In this document: in pieces, positions 1 through 9,166 of the stretch
Layout of the letters: each line of letters opens with the position of its first letter
Position numbering within the stretch: position 1 is the first letter of the stretch
Origin: Acididesulfobacillus acetoxydans
GTDB lineage: Bacteria; Bacillota; Desulfitobacteriia; Desulfitobacteriales; Desulfitobacteriaceae
Direction of reading: 5' to 3'
DNA length: 64,000 nucleotides
Assembly: GCF_902729405.1 (NCBI RefSeq)
Contig: NZ_LR746496.1
Location: 2,046,001-2,110,000 of the forward strand
Notes under the pieces: generated by a model
What the model was told of the DNA's origin: nothing
Databases searched by the model: none
The model's input: only the letters and a program-made list of their open reading frames with translations
Position numbers and translations under genes: made by a program

Positions 1-1
1 C

Positions 2-769
2 TTGTTTACCTTACCGACAGAGGTTTTAAACCGCTGTGACCTCAGCAGCCTGCGCGTTGTGATCTCAGGGGGTGCACCTTTACACACCCCGACCAAGGCG
101 AAAATTAAACAATTCTTCCGGCAGGCTGAATTGCACGAATTCTACGGGAGCACCGAACTGGGTGTATCCACTGTTTTGCGGGACGAAGATCAGTTGCGCA
201 AGGAGCGCTGTGTGGGTAAACCGTTACAGGACGTGGAGCTTAAGTTATTTGACCGAGAAGGGAAAGCGGTTAAACCGGGTGAGGTGGGTATTCTCTATTC
301 GCGGGGGCTTTGTGGATTCCGAGGATATTGGAATAACCCGGAAGCTACGCGGGAGGCCTTTTTGAATGATGAATGGGCAACGGTCGGTGATATGGCACGG
401 CAGGATGATGAGGGATATTACTATCTTGTGGACAGGGCTAAGGATATGGTTATTTCAGGTGGAGTGAATGTTTATCCTGTGGAGATTGAAGAGGTTTTAC
501 TGCAGCTGGATGCGCTCCAGGATGCCGCAGTGATTGGTGTTCCTGATTCAGAGTGGGGGGAAGTCGTGAAAGCTATCGTAGTACTTAAGCCGGGTGCGGT
601 GCTCACGGCGGAAGCGCTTATCGGGTACTGCAAGGAACATCTGGCTCGGTTCAAGGTGCCAAAGTCGGTGGACTTTGTCGAGAGCATACCGCGCACGCAA
701 ACAGGGAAGATCCTCAAACGGGAGCTGCGCAAGAAATACTGGGGAGACGGGGGAATTCAGGTTTCTTAG
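2..769 (+). CDS. Acyl-CoA ligase (AMP-forming), C-terminal part, cut by window edge
   Basis: This is the C-terminal 255 residues of an AMP-dependent acyl-CoA synthetase; the true start lies before the window, so the first codon here is internal. Visible family motifs are the adenylate-binding FYGSTELG, the hinge region VGDMARQDDEGYYYLVDRAK, the segment ISGGVNVYPVEIEEV, and the catalytic lysine in PRTQTGKILKREL near the end. It would activate a carboxylic acid to its CoA ester in the cytoplasm. A second ligase gene follows 56 bp downstream on the same strand, so the two probably share a transcript. The substrate cannot be read from the sequence. The family call is secure. Confidence 0.9.
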   Translation: MFTLPTEVLNRCDLSSLRVVISGGAPLHTPTKAKIKQFFRQAELHEFYGSTELGVSTVLRDEDQLRKERCVGKPLQDVELKLFDREGKAVKPGEVGILYSRGLCGFRGYWNNPEATREAFLNDEWATVGDMARQDDEGYYYLVDRAKDMVISGGVNVYPVEIEEVLLQLDALQDAAVIGVPDSEWGEVVKAIVVLKPGAVLTAEALIGYCKEHLARFKVPKSVDFVESIPRTQTGKILKRELRKKYWGDGGIQVS

Positions 770-825
770 TCTTTTGAAATAAGGAATTATTCGAAACGGG
801 CTATTTCAGTTGAATGGAGGATTAT

Positions 826-2514
826 ATGAGTATTGAATGGTTTCCTCCTATACTGGAGGAGAAAAAAGGTTTTTATCCGCAAGACATTTATGAGGAAGCG
901 TTACAGCGTTATCCTACCGTTGCGGAGTTGGTAACTCGAAAAGCCGAAGAAAACGGGGATAAGATCTGGTTAATCTCTGGTGAAGAGAAATATAGCTTTA
1001 AAGAAGTTGACAGGCTGACAGATAATCTCGTAGCCGGTTTTTATGAGATGGGCATGAGAAGTGGGGATAAAATAGCGATCTTTGCTTTAAATTCCCCACA
1101 GTGGATATTTTCGTATTTTGCTATTTTGAAATTAGGAGCAATACCTGTCACGGTGAACACGGCTTTTATAAAGGAACCATTAATCTACAATCTAAAAGCT
1201 GCAGAAGCCAAATACCTGGTTCTGGATGCCCGTTTGTTAGAGGCTTATCGAGAGGTAGAAGAAGAACTTGATAATATACAAAGTTTGGTAATTATAGGCG
1301 AACACCAGAATGAGTCTTTCTCGAAGCTTCACAAAAAGTATCAATTTCTTGAAGCTTTACTGACAGTGACATCTAATCCAGCAGTAAAGGCAGTTGAATT
1401 GCCGAAAGATCCTTGTGCGATGATCCTGACGTCGGGGACGACGGGACGTTCTAAGGTTGTCGTGGACTCCAATGCGCAGTTTATTACGACGGCGTTGTTT
1501 ATGCTTGATGTAGGTGGAGTTACCGGGGATAGTGTCGTTTATGTATACCTTCCCCTATTTCACATTATGGCCTTGGATCTGGCAACCATTTCTTCCCTGC
1601 TTGCCAATGCCACAATGGTTCTCGTGGAGAAATTTTCTCCCGCAACGTTTTGGGATGAGATCAAGAAGTATCATATCACTCACTTTCATGCCGTAGGGCC
1701 CATATTGGAGATGCTTTTTAAGCTGCCGCCTTCCAGTTTAGAGCAGGAACACGGATCTCTGACGGCTATCGCCTATTCGTCTAAAGAAGTGTGGCTGGAG
1801 GCCAAGAGACGTTTTAATCTCTCGCTTACAGGCGGCTACGGGAGTACGGAGGTTGGTATTCCGATTTCGTCACCGTATGATATTGTGGTTGCCGGAGAGA
1901 ATCCGCCTGGGCGTTGTGGGCTGGTAGGTCCTCACGTTGAGGCACGTATTATGGATGAGCAGGGACATTTTCTACCGGTTGGAAGGACTGGTGAGATTGT
2001 GGTTAGGCCTAAGATTCCCTGGACGATATTTTTGGAATATTACGGTATGCCACAACAAACGGTGGAGGCTTTTAAAGGATTGTGGTTCCATACGGGTGAT
2101 GCCGGTTATTTTGACGAGGCTGGTTACTTGTATTTTGTCGATAGAGTGAAGGATGCCATCCGTCGGCGGGGAGAAAACATATCTTCTTACGATGTTGAGC
2201 AGCTGTTATTGAAAGACCCCCAGGTGGCGGAGGCAACAGTTATACCTGCTCCTTCTGAGGTGGGTGAGGATGAGGTTATGGCAGTCATCGTTCCGAAGGT
2301 CGGAGAAACGATTTCGCCGCAAGACATCATTGATTATTGTGTGGAAAACATGCCCTTCTTTTGGGTGCCGCGTTATATTAGGATCGTAGGCGGGCTTCCA
2401 CGTACGCCAACAGGAAGGATTGAGAAATTCAAGCTTCAAAATGAAGGTCTGACAGCAGATACGTTCGATCTGGCGGGTTATCGGTCAGAGAAGAGAAAAG
2501 GATTCAAGCATTAA
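826..2514 (+). CDS. Acyl-CoA ligase, crotonobetaine/carnitine-CoA ligase (CaiC)-like
   Basis: AMP-forming acyl-CoA synthetase of 562 residues, the normal length. Motifs are the phosphate loop ILTSGTTGRSKVV, the adenine motif GGYGSTEVG, the hinge aspartate in FHTGDAGYFDEAGYLYFVD, the stretch RVKDAIRRRGENIS typical of CaiC-type ligases, and the C-terminal lysine in PRTPTGRIEKFKL. The ATG at 826 is chosen because TGGAGG at 815-820 gives a good spacing; the in-frame ATG at 814 overlaps that site. The gene looks more AT-rich than most of its neighbours, which may point to separate acquisition. Its stop codon lies at the border of a short DUF362-like relic. The actual acid is unknown; the CaiC likeness is a subfamily guess. 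Confidence 0.88.
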   Translation: MSIEWFPPILEEKKGFYPQDIYEEALQRYPTVAELVTRKAEENGDKIWLISGEEKYSFKEVDRLTDNLVAGFYEMGMRSGDKIAIFALNSPQWIFSYFAILKLGAIPVTVNTAFIKEPLIYNLKAAEAKYLVLDARLLEAYREVEEELDNIQSLVIIGEHQNESFSKLHKKYQFLEALLTVTSNPAVKAVELPKDPCAMILTSGTTGRSKVVVDSNAQFITTALFMLDVGGVTGDSVVYVYLPLFHIMALDLATISSLLANATMVLVEKFSPATFWDEIKKYHITHFHAVGPILEMLFKLPPSSLEQEHGSLTAIAYSSKEVWLEAKRRFNLSLTGGYGSTEVGIPISSPYDIVVAGENPPGRCGLVGPHVEARIMDEQGHFLPVGRTGEIVVRPKIPWTIFLEYYGMPQQTVEAFKGLWFHTGDAGYFDEAGYLYFVDRVKDAIRRRGENISSYDVEQLLLKDPQVAEATVIPAPSEVGEDEVMAVIVPKVGETISPQDIIDYCVENMPFFWVPRYIRIVGGLPRTPTGRIEKFKLQNEGLTADTFDLAGYRSEKRKGFKH

Positions 2515-2590
2515 TCCAATGCTCATTCTCATGTCATCGGCCTACAAGAAAAAAGAAAGTGAACGTACCGTCATCCCGGAAATTACTTAA
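2515..2590 (+). pseudogene. Relic of a DUF362-type gene fused behind the ligase stop codon
   Basis: Bases 2512-2547 match 13388-13423, inside the intact DUF362 gene downstream, at 33 of 36 positions by hand alignment. Translated in the frame of the preceding ligase, the fragment reads NPMLILMSSAYK, against NPMLILLSSAYK in the intact protein, then runs through unrelated residues to a stop at 2588. No start or other part of the gene remains. It looks like debris from a deletion or recombination event. Confidence 0.6.
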
Positions 2591-2623
2591 AGAGTCAGTC
2601 AGAGAAAATCCGACTGACTCTTT
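2589..2623 (+). terminator. Hairpin terminator after the CaiC-like ligase
   Basis: A perfect 12-bp stem (AAAGAGTCAGTC pairing with GACTGACTCTTT) with an 11-base loop lies in the gap between the ligase and the next gene. The A-rich left arm and T-ending right arm suit a factor-independent terminator, possibly in both directions; the T-run after the stem is short. Confidence 0.6.
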
Positions 2624-2685
2624 GCATATTCCCAGAAATAGGGTAAGATAGAAAATAAGGATGTGATGATTTGGGGGCTGAATCC

Positions 2686-4407
2686 ATGAAGAAAAGAATC
2701 GCCATCGGCGTCAGCGATTTCCGGAAAATGCTCACAGGAGCTTACTACTATGTCGATAAGTCCTTATTTATAAAAGACATTCTCGAGGATGGCTCGGAGA
2801 TAATTCTCCTGCCCCGTCCACGCCGTTTTGGCAAAACCCTCAACATGTCCATGCTGCGCTATTTCTTTGAAAAATCAGCGCTGGATCAGAGTGCACTTTT
2901 CGAGAACCTGGCGATCAGCCGGCATGCGGACTGCATGGCTAAACAGGGGCAATACCCCGTGATCTATCTGACCTTTAAGGATCTTAAACATAATACCTGG
3001 GCAGTAACCTATGACAGCTTCGTGCAGTTAATCTATACGGAGTATAATCGGCACCTTTATTTGCTGGATTCCCCCGTTCTGAGCGATATGGATAAGAAGT
3101 ATTTTCGACGGGTCAGCATGGAGGAAGGCAGTGAAGCGGATTACGCTGGGAGCATTAAGAAATTATCGGAGTTTCTGACCAAACATCACGGTAAGAAGAC
3201 GGTCATCCTGATCGACGAATACGATGTCCCTATACAGCAGGCCTATCTCAAACAATACTATGATCCGCTTATCTCGTTCCTGCGCAATTTTATGACGGCT
3301 GCCTTAAAAGACAATAACTATTTGGAAAAGGCAGTCTTGACCGGCGTAATGCGGGTCGCGCGGGAGAGCCTTTTTTCAGGGCTCAATAATCTATCGGTGT
3401 GGACCCTATTAGATGAACCTTACTGTAAGCAGTTTGGCTTTCTGGAAACAGAGGTCGAAGAGCTCTTGAATTATTATGGAATAGAATCGCAGATAAATGA
3501 AGTTCGCAACTGGTATAACGGTTATATTTTTGGGAATGCCGTGATCTATAACCCCTGGTCGATTCTCAAATACGCGCAGAATTGGAAGGGTGGTTTGCAA
3601 CCCTATTGGGTCAACACCAGCGATAACGAATTGGTTCATCGCCTGATCAGCCGGGGCGGACCGGCTTTGAAGATGGTATTGGAAGATCTTTTGCAGGGCA
3701 CTGCCGTGGTGAAAACCATTAACCAGAATATCTCCATGGGCGACGTCGAGAAAAATGACCAAAACGTCTGGAGTTTTTTGCTTTTTACCGGTTATCTCAA
3801 GCCTATCAGCCGGGAAATCGTCGACGGAGAGATGGTCTGCAGTCTGGCGATACCGAATCGGGAAGTGCAGACGATTTATCGCGTGATCGTAAAATCCTGG
3901 TTTAGTGATTCTGTCCATTCAGAGTTTCTGAAGACTATGTTGAAAAGCTTGATCCGTGGGCAGATTGAAGTCTTTGCCAGCCACTTCCGGGAATATGTGC
4001 AAAGCAGCTTTAGCTACTTCGATACCGGCGGAAAAGTGCCGGAGAAAATCTATCATGCCTTTGTGCTGGGCCTCCTGGTAGGGCTGCGTTCTGATTATGA
4101 AATCAAGTCCAACCGCGAGGGCGGGTATGGACGCTATGATGTCATGGTCATCCCCCGGGATACGAGCCAGGCGGGCCTCATTCTCGAGTTTAAGAGTGTC
4201 GAGCCGGAGGAAGCCAAGGATCTGGAACCGATTGCAGAGCTCGCCTTACAGCAGATCGAAGCGAAGGGCTATCAGCAGGAACTGCTTGAGCTGGGAATCC
4301 AGAAGATCATCAAGCTGGGTATCGTCTTTCGGGGGAAAGAGGTATTCGTGAAGGCCAAGGACTGGCAGTCTGTGCCGGGTGTGCAGCCTTGTTTATCAGG
4401 GGAGTAG
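2686..4407 (+). CDS. AAA-ATPase-like / PD-(D/E)XK nuclease family protein
   Basis: Protein of 573 residues in the widespread family that joins an AAA-ATPase-like domain (Pfam AAA-ATPase_like) to a C-terminal PD-(D/E)XK nuclease-like domain. The N-terminus has YYVDKSLFIKDIL and the P-loop-like RPRRFGKTLNMSM, followed by the acidic motif VILIDEYDVPIQ. Near the C-terminus GRYDVMVIP and LILEFKSVE carry the aspartate and the E-x-K expected of the nuclease fold. The function of this family is unknown; many copies occur in gut and sediment anaerobes and have been suspected of DNA-related or mobile roles. ATG 2686 is preferred to TTG 2671 because GGGGG at 2673-2677 precedes it. It stands alone, with a terminator on its left. 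Confidence 0.85.
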   Translation: MKKRIAIGVSDFRKMLTGAYYYVDKSLFIKDILEDGSEIILLPRPRRFGKTLNMSMLRYFFEKSALDQSALFENLAISRHADCMAKQGQYPVIYLTFKDLKHNTWAVTYDSFVQLIYTEYNRHLYLLDSPVLSDMDKKYFRRVSMEEGSEADYAGSIKKLSEFLTKHHGKKTVILIDEYDVPIQQAYLKQYYDPLISFLRNFMTAALKDNNYLEKAVLTGVMRVARESLFSGLNNLSVWTLLDEPYCKQFGFLETEVEELLNYYGIESQINEVRNWYNGYIFGNAVIYNPWSILKYAQNWKGGLQPYWVNTSDNELVHRLISRGGPALKMVLEDLLQGTAVVKTINQNISMGDVEKNDQNVWSFLLFTGYLKPISREIVDGEMVCSLAIPNREVQTIYRVIVKSWFSDSVHSEFLKTMLKSLIRGQIEVFASHFREYVQSSFSYFDTGGKVPEKIYHAFVLGLLVGLRSDYEIKSNREGGYGRYDVMVIPRDTSQAGLILEFKSVEPEEAKDLEPIAELALQQIEAKGYQQELLELGIQKIIKLGIVFRGKEVFVKAKDWQSVPGVQPCLSGE

Positions 4408-4567
4408 GGGTCAAAGTTAGTTCGTCCCACCAGCAAAAGCGCGGTCTGTATGTTTAGTATACAGGAACACCGTCAAGACATCACTGCTTTATATACATTT
4501 CATACAAGTGTTGCAACCCTCTGCGGTCTGTTTGCCAGCCGGGAGGGTTTTCTGGGTTTTGACATGC

Positions 4568-4584
4568 TTGGCACGACTCTTGCA
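4568..4584 (+). promoter_or_regulatory. Sigma-54 (-24/-12) promoter for the dehydratase gene
   Basis: TTGGCAC, five bases, then TTGCA is an exact match to the sigma-54 consensus TGGCAC-N5-TTGCW. It lies about 190 bp before the dehydratase start in a gene-free stretch. A 10-bp inverted repeat (AGTGTTGCAA at 4507-4516 and its complement at 4580-4589) overlaps the -12 element. A sigma-54 promoter needs an enhancer-binding activator; none is encoded next to it. Confidence 0.8.
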
Positions 4585-4671
4585 ACACTAATTCTCGAAT
4601 TCTCGCATGACTTATGAGGAATAACCTATTTCCGAATAATGCGAAAAGAAGGGGGTCGGGCTTTCGCGTCA

Positions 4672-4701
4672 CCGGGTATTCATATCGCCGGGTATTCATA
4701 T
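4672..4701 (+). repeat. 14-bp direct repeat in the dehydratase leader
   Basis: CCGGGTATTCATAT occurs at 4672-4685 and again at 4688-4701, between the sigma-54 promoter and the dehydratase ribosome binding site. It would lie in the 5' untranslated region. Its role is unknown. The rest of the 4408-4773 gap shows no coding potential. Confidence 0.6.
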
Positions 4702-4773
4702 GTCGCGGCCTGCGGGCAAGCAACCCAAACGACAGCAGGGTCATTGACCACGAATTAGCAAAGGGGAATGAAT

Positions 4774-6246
4774 ATGAGAACAAGGGCTGAGTATATCGAA
4801 CGGTTAGGCAAAATGAACCATAACCTCTTCTTCAACGGTGAAAAGATCGATCGGCTGGATGAACGCCAGCAAGGTGCTCTTAACGTCATGGGCTTGACTT
4901 TTGACGCGGTTTGGGATCCCGCCAGTAAGGACCTCTGTACGGCGACTTCCCACATCACGGGGGAAACCATCAACCGCTTTAACCACATTCACCAGAACGC
5001 AGAAGACCTGCACAAGAAGCAAGATATGACCCGAATGCTCGTCAACAAAGTCGGACAGTGTATTCAACGCTGCATGGGGATTGACGCCGCTAATGCAATT
5101 CATGCGGTATCCTATGAGGCTCAGAAGTCTCCTAAGGCCAAAACGGCTTACCATGACAATTGGCTGAAGTGGCTGGAGCGCTTCCAGAGAGAAGACCTCG
5201 TAGCCAGCTGTGCGCAGACCGATGTCAAGGGCGAGCGCTTGAAACGGCCGGCTGAGCAGATTGACCCTGATATGTATGTGCATGTGGTGGAAGAGCGGAA
5301 TGACGGGATCGTTGTCCGCGGCTGCAAGGTTCATATTTCGGAGGCTTCGATCTCCGATGAGATCCTGGTGGTACCGAACAGAGCTCTGCAAAAGGGCGAA
5401 GAAGCTTATGCCCTGGCTTTTGCGGTTCCCTCAGACTATGAGGGGGTCAAACAGGTGGTCCATTTCCACAATTACCGCAAGCGCGACACCTATGAGAGAG
5501 GAATCGAATACGGCTATACGGATTCCTATGTCATCTTTGACGACTGCTTCATTCCCTGGGAACGAGTCTTTCTCTGCGGGGAAATCCGGCACGGCGGCAT
5601 CGCGGCTTCGCTGTTTGCCTTGTTCCACCGTCATTCTTACTCTGGCTGCAAACCGGCCATGCTCGATTATGTGATTGGTCTGGCGGCGCTGGCAGCGGAA
5701 ATTAATGGGATTGAGAAGACCCCGCATGTGCGCAACATGCTGTCTGAACTGATTATGACCGGGGAACTCGGATATGCAGCCGGCTACACGGCATCCGCCC
5801 TGGGCCAGCCCCAAGTCTACATGCCCGGGATGGGTCTTGTGCCATATGGCCCCGGCAGCTATATTCCGAACTCTATCTATGCCAATGTCGGCCGATGTCT
5901 GACCGGTGAGGCTGTGTTTCACGAGCAGGAGATTCTGTGCAATATTGCCGGGGGTATGCCTGCGACTTTCCCCTACGAAAAGGACTTGACCAACCCTGAA
6001 ACCAAAGCGCTGTTGGAGAAGTATCTCAACCGGAACCCGAAGATCCCCATCGAGGAGCAAATTAAGTTCTGGCTGAACTTCATCGATTTTGGCCTCTCCG
6101 GCTCTACGGGCTCCGTCCAGTATGGATCTTATCATGGGGGCGGATCCCCGATTATGGAGCAGATTGCCATCACCTCCCAGTATGACCTGGAGTCCAAGAA
6201 GGACATCGTCAGGGCTATCGCCGGTATGGAACCCAGGGCGAAGTAG
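4774..6246 (+). CDS. 4-hydroxybutyryl-CoA dehydratase family protein (4Fe-4S/FAD)
   Basis: Protein of 490 residues that resembles 4-hydroxybutyryl-CoA dehydratase (AbfD) along its length. That enzyme turns 4-hydroxybutyryl-CoA into crotonyl-CoA by a radical mechanism using FAD and an unusual 4Fe-4S cluster. All four known cluster ligands are visible: C96 and C100 in GQCIQRCMG, and H285 and C292 in FHRHSYSGCK. Their presence separates it from the flavin-only 4-hydroxyphenylacetate 3-hydroxylases of the same superfamily. ATG 4774 is used because AAAGGGG at 4760-4766 is correctly spaced; ATG 4768 is too close. A sigma-54 promoter lies upstream and an acyl-CoA ligase downstream. The natural substrate may be a different 4-hydroxyacyl-CoA. 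Confidence 0.85.
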   Translation: MRTRAEYIERLGKMNHNLFFNGEKIDRLDERQQGALNVMGLTFDAVWDPASKDLCTATSHITGETINRFNHIHQNAEDLHKKQDMTRMLVNKVGQCIQRCMGIDAANAIHAVSYEAQKSPKAKTAYHDNWLKWLERFQREDLVASCAQTDVKGERLKRPAEQIDPDMYVHVVEERNDGIVVRGCKVHISEASISDEILVVPNRALQKGEEAYALAFAVPSDYEGVKQVVHFHNYRKRDTYERGIEYGYTDSYVIFDDCFIPWERVFLCGEIRHGGIAASLFALFHRHSYSGCKPAMLDYVIGLAALAAEINGIEKTPHVRNMLSELIMTGELGYAAGYTASALGQPQVYMPGMGLVPYGPGSYIPNSIYANVGRCLTGEAVFHEQEILCNIAGGMPATFPYEKDLTNPETKALLEKYLNRNPKIPIEEQIKFWLNFIDFGLSGSTGSVQYGSYHGGGSPIMEQIAITSQYDLESKKDIVRAIAGMEPRAK

Positions 6247-6386
6247 AAGTAGGCTATAAGTTAAGTTAAGTTGGGCTAAGCCCAATTAATCTAAAGTCAA
6301 TTTAAATTGAGGGAGCGTCTGATTTCCAAAATAGCTGGGCTTAAAACCAAGTACTAATTTGTCGATTCTTGGAGGGAGGTTAAATT

Positions 6387-8063
6387 ATGATGAGGACTCG
6401 TCACTATGAATTTTGGCCTAAGCGCTTACCACTAAGTTTAATTGTACCGGAGACCAGCTTATGTGACAACCTTGCTGTCTCCGCGCGGAGGTATCCCGAC
6501 AAAATTGCCATCCATTATTACGGCGGTTCGGTTTCTTATCGGCGTTTTCAAGACGAAGTTGAAAAGTTGGCCGGCTTTTTGCAAATTAAGCTAGGAGTCG
6601 CCCCAAAGGATCGCATTCTGCTCTTTATGCAAAATTCACCGCAGTTTATGATCGCTTATTATGCCATTTTACGGGCAAGTGCCGTGGTGGTCCCTATGAG
6701 TCCGATGCATGTTACTGCTGATCTGGAGTTTTATATCAACGATTGCCAGGCAACGGTCGCTGTGGTTGGGCAAGAACTCTATGAACGCATTGCCCCGCTG
6801 CAGAAGAGCACTCACTTGCAGCACGTGATCATTGCCGCCTATTGTGATTATAGTTCACCCGATTTTGATTTGGAAATTCCTCCTGAAGTAGGGGCAGCAC
6901 GCCTGACCTTCGGGAATACCAAGGCAATTTACTGGAACGAGGCCATTTCCGGGGCTTTGGAACCGGGCCCGTCGACGGTCTCTCAGCCTGACATGGCGCT
7001 TCTGCCTTATACATCAGGGACAACCGGCATACCGAAAGGATGTGTTCACACCCATGGGACTGTAAACGCGAATACAGTCGGTTCAGCTGCATGGACCTCA
7101 ATGACGGCCAATACCACTTCTTTGACAACGTTACCGTTATTTCATGTGACTGGAATGCAACACAGCATGAACGCACCGATTTTTGCCGGGGGAACGATGG
7201 TGTTGCTGACCCGCTGGAACCGGGAGTTGGCCGCTGCTTTGATCGAGCGTTTCGGATGTACTCACTGGGTAAACATAGCGACCATGGTGGTAGATTTTCT
7301 GGCGAATCCCAACCTGAGTAAATATAATGTTAAATCTCTGGCGTTTGTGGGAGGCGGGGGTGCGCCTCTGCCGGAAGCAGTGGGTGAAAAGCTCTTTCAA
7401 CTCCTGGGGGTGAGATATGCAGAAGGATACGGTTTGAGTGAGACAGTTTCCCAAACCCATTTCAATCCACCGGACCGTCCGAAGTTGCAATGTTTGGGCA
7501 TTCCGTCTTTCGACGTTGATGCCAGGATTGTCGCTCCCGGGACGTTGGAAGAGTTGGGATGCGGGGTAGCAGGTGAAGTGGTCGTGAACGGGCCCCAAGT
7601 GATGAAAGAGTACTGGAACCGCCCGGATGAAACTAAGAAAGCTTTTATCACAATCGGAGGAAAACAGTTTTTCCGTACGGGCGACATTGCTAAATACGAT
7701 GAGGACGGGTATTTCTTTATGGTGGATCGGATCAAGCGCATGATTAATGCTGCCGGTTTTAAAGTTTGGCCCACGGAAGTCGAGTCTATCATGTTTAAAC
7801 ATCCGGCCATCCAGCAGGCCTGCGTAATTGGTGTAATGGACCCTAAAAGAGGAGAAACAGTCAAAGCCTATGTCATTTTGCATGAGGAAGAGCGAGGCAA
7901 GGTGACGGAACAAGAGATCATTGAGTGGACCAAGGACAAGATGTCGTCTTATAAATACCCGCGCAGCGTCCAATTTGTGGAGAGCCTTCCGGTCTCGGCC
8001 AGCGGCAAAGTCCTTTGGCGCAAGTTGCAGGAACAAGAAAGGGCGAGGGCTCAAGAAGGGTAA
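6387..8063 (+). CDS. Acyl-CoA ligase (AMP-forming), FadD-like
   Basis: AMP-forming acyl-CoA synthetase of 558 residues, with GGAGGGAGG ideally placed before ATG 6387. Motifs are the phosphate loop LLPYTSGTTGIPKGC, the adenine motif GYGLSETVSQTHF, the hinge FRTGDIAKYDEDGYFFMVD, the coenzyme A segment NAAGFKVWPTEVE, and the catalytic lysine in SASGKVLWRKL. It follows the dehydratase gene, and the lactonase-like gene begins 64 bp downstream, so it is the natural candidate to make the CoA ester that the dehydratase uses (inference). It is similar in layout to the ligase at 9190, suggesting an old duplication or parallel substrates. Confidence 0.9.
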   Translation: MMRTRHYEFWPKRLPLSLIVPETSLCDNLAVSARRYPDKIAIHYYGGSVSYRRFQDEVEKLAGFLQIKLGVAPKDRILLFMQNSPQFMIAYYAILRASAVVVPMSPMHVTADLEFYINDCQATVAVVGQELYERIAPLQKSTHLQHVIIAAYCDYSSPDFDLEIPPEVGAARLTFGNTKAIYWNEAISGALEPGPSTVSQPDMALLPYTSGTTGIPKGCVHTHGTVNANTVGSAAWTSMTANTTSLTTLPLFHVTGMQHSMNAPIFAGGTMVLLTRWNRELAAALIERFGCTHWVNIATMVVDFLANPNLSKYNVKSLAFVGGGGAPLPEAVGEKLFQLLGVRYAEGYGLSETVSQTHFNPPDRPKLQCLGIPSFDVDARIVAPGTLEELGCGVAGEVVVNGPQVMKEYWNRPDETKKAFITIGGKQFFRTGDIAKYDEDGYFFMVDRIKRMINAAGFKVWPTEVESIMFKHPAIQQACVIGVMDPKRGETVKAYVILHEEERGKVTEQEIIEWTKDKMSSYKYPRSVQFVESLPVSASGKVLWRKLQEQERARAQEG

Positions 8064-8127
8064 GCGTGGGAGTCACTTCCACTCACCTCCGCCTTTGCAA
8101 TCGGGTAACTATTTAAGAGAGGGTGAA

Positions 8128-9114
8128 ATGACCGTGATGGCTACAGTGAATACGGTGTTAGGTCCGGTAGGTGCGGATAAGTTGGGGAAAACCCTGGTTC
8201 ATGAACATTTTGTGTTTGGTTATGCCGGATTTGAAGGAGATACCACTTTAGGGGAATTCGACCCGGAAGCGGCCCTGCAGACGGGTATTGACGTGGCGGA
8301 AAAACTTAAAGTTCATGGGGTAAAAACGGTGGTGGACGCCACGACCAATGAGTGTGGCAGAAACCCGGATCTCTTAAGAAAAATTGCAGAAAAGACAGGA
8401 CTGCAAATTGTTTGTTCCACCGGTTATTACTATGAGGGAGAATCAGCCCCGGCCTACTTCAAATTCCGGGCCGGATTGGGGGATGCGGAAACTGAAGTTT
8501 ACCAAATGTTCGAAAAAGAACTGACTGAAGGGATTGGGAAAACGGGAATCAAAGCGGGGGTTATCAAACTGGCCTCCAGCAAAGATGTTATCACTGACTA
8601 TGAGAAGATGTTTTTCCGGGCAGCGGCCAAGGTCCAGAAGGAAACTGGAGTCACAATTATCACGCACACTCAGGAAGGGACCATGGGGGCTGAACAAGCG
8701 GAACTGCTCATTTCCGCTGGGGCCGATCCCAGCCGGATCTTGATTGGTCATATGTGTGGCAATACCCAGTTAGCCGATCATGTTCGTGTGCTAAAAACCG
8801 GGGTTTTTGTTGGCTTTGACCGCTTTGGCCTGGAAGGAGTGGTCGGAGCGCCTTTGGATGCGGTGCGGGAGGCAGTGCTGATTGGCTTAATGGGTACCGG
8901 GTATGGCAAACAAATTCTGCTGTCCCAGGACACAGTAAACTTTTGGTTAGGCAGACCCCTTGTTTTGCCCCCGGTTGTACAACAGATGCTGGCCCAATGG
9001 CATCCCACCCACATCTTTGAGGAAGTAATTCCGGTTCTGAAAAAGGCAGGAATTACCGACGAGCAGATAGACATGCTCCTGATAGAAAACCCCAGAAGGC
9101 TGTTCGGCGACTAG
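8128..9114 (+). CDS. Phosphotriesterase-family metal hydrolase (probable lactonase)
   Basis: Protein of 328 residues in the phosphotriesterase (PTE) amidohydrolase family, whose members are often lactonases. The complete binuclear metal site is visible: H25 and H27 in LVHEHF, the carboxylated lysine K147 in VIKLASS, H180 in ITHTQ, H208 in IGHMCG and D268 in LSQDTVN. In this catabolic context a lactonase producing a hydroxy acid for the neighbouring ligases fits better than phosphotriester hydrolysis; this is inference. GAGAGGG precedes ATG 8128 at good spacing. The ligase genes on both sides run the same way, so it is probably part of one operon. Confidence 0.85.
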   Translation: MTVMATVNTVLGPVGADKLGKTLVHEHFVFGYAGFEGDTTLGEFDPEAALQTGIDVAEKLKVHGVKTVVDATTNECGRNPDLLRKIAEKTGLQIVCSTGYYYEGESAPAYFKFRAGLGDAETEVYQMFEKELTEGIGKTGIKAGVIKLASSKDVITDYEKMFFRAAAKVQKETGVTIITHTQEGTMGAEQAELLISAGADPSRILIGHMCGNTQLADHVRVLKTGVFVGFDRFGLEGVVGAPLDAVREAVLIGLMGTGYGKQILLSQDTVNFWLGRPLVLPPVVQQMLAQWHPTHIFEEVIPVLKKAGITDEQIDMLLIENPRRLFGD

Positions 9115-9166
9115 GCAGGCAAAGAGGTGGATTTTTGCCGCGCGCGCTGAAAAGGAAGGAGTCCGT

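Noticed and set aside
5431-6285. Long open frame of 284 codons on the minus strand
   Set aside because: It lies wholly opposite the dehydratase gene, has no ribosome binding site, and resembles no family; it is a shadow of the real frame.
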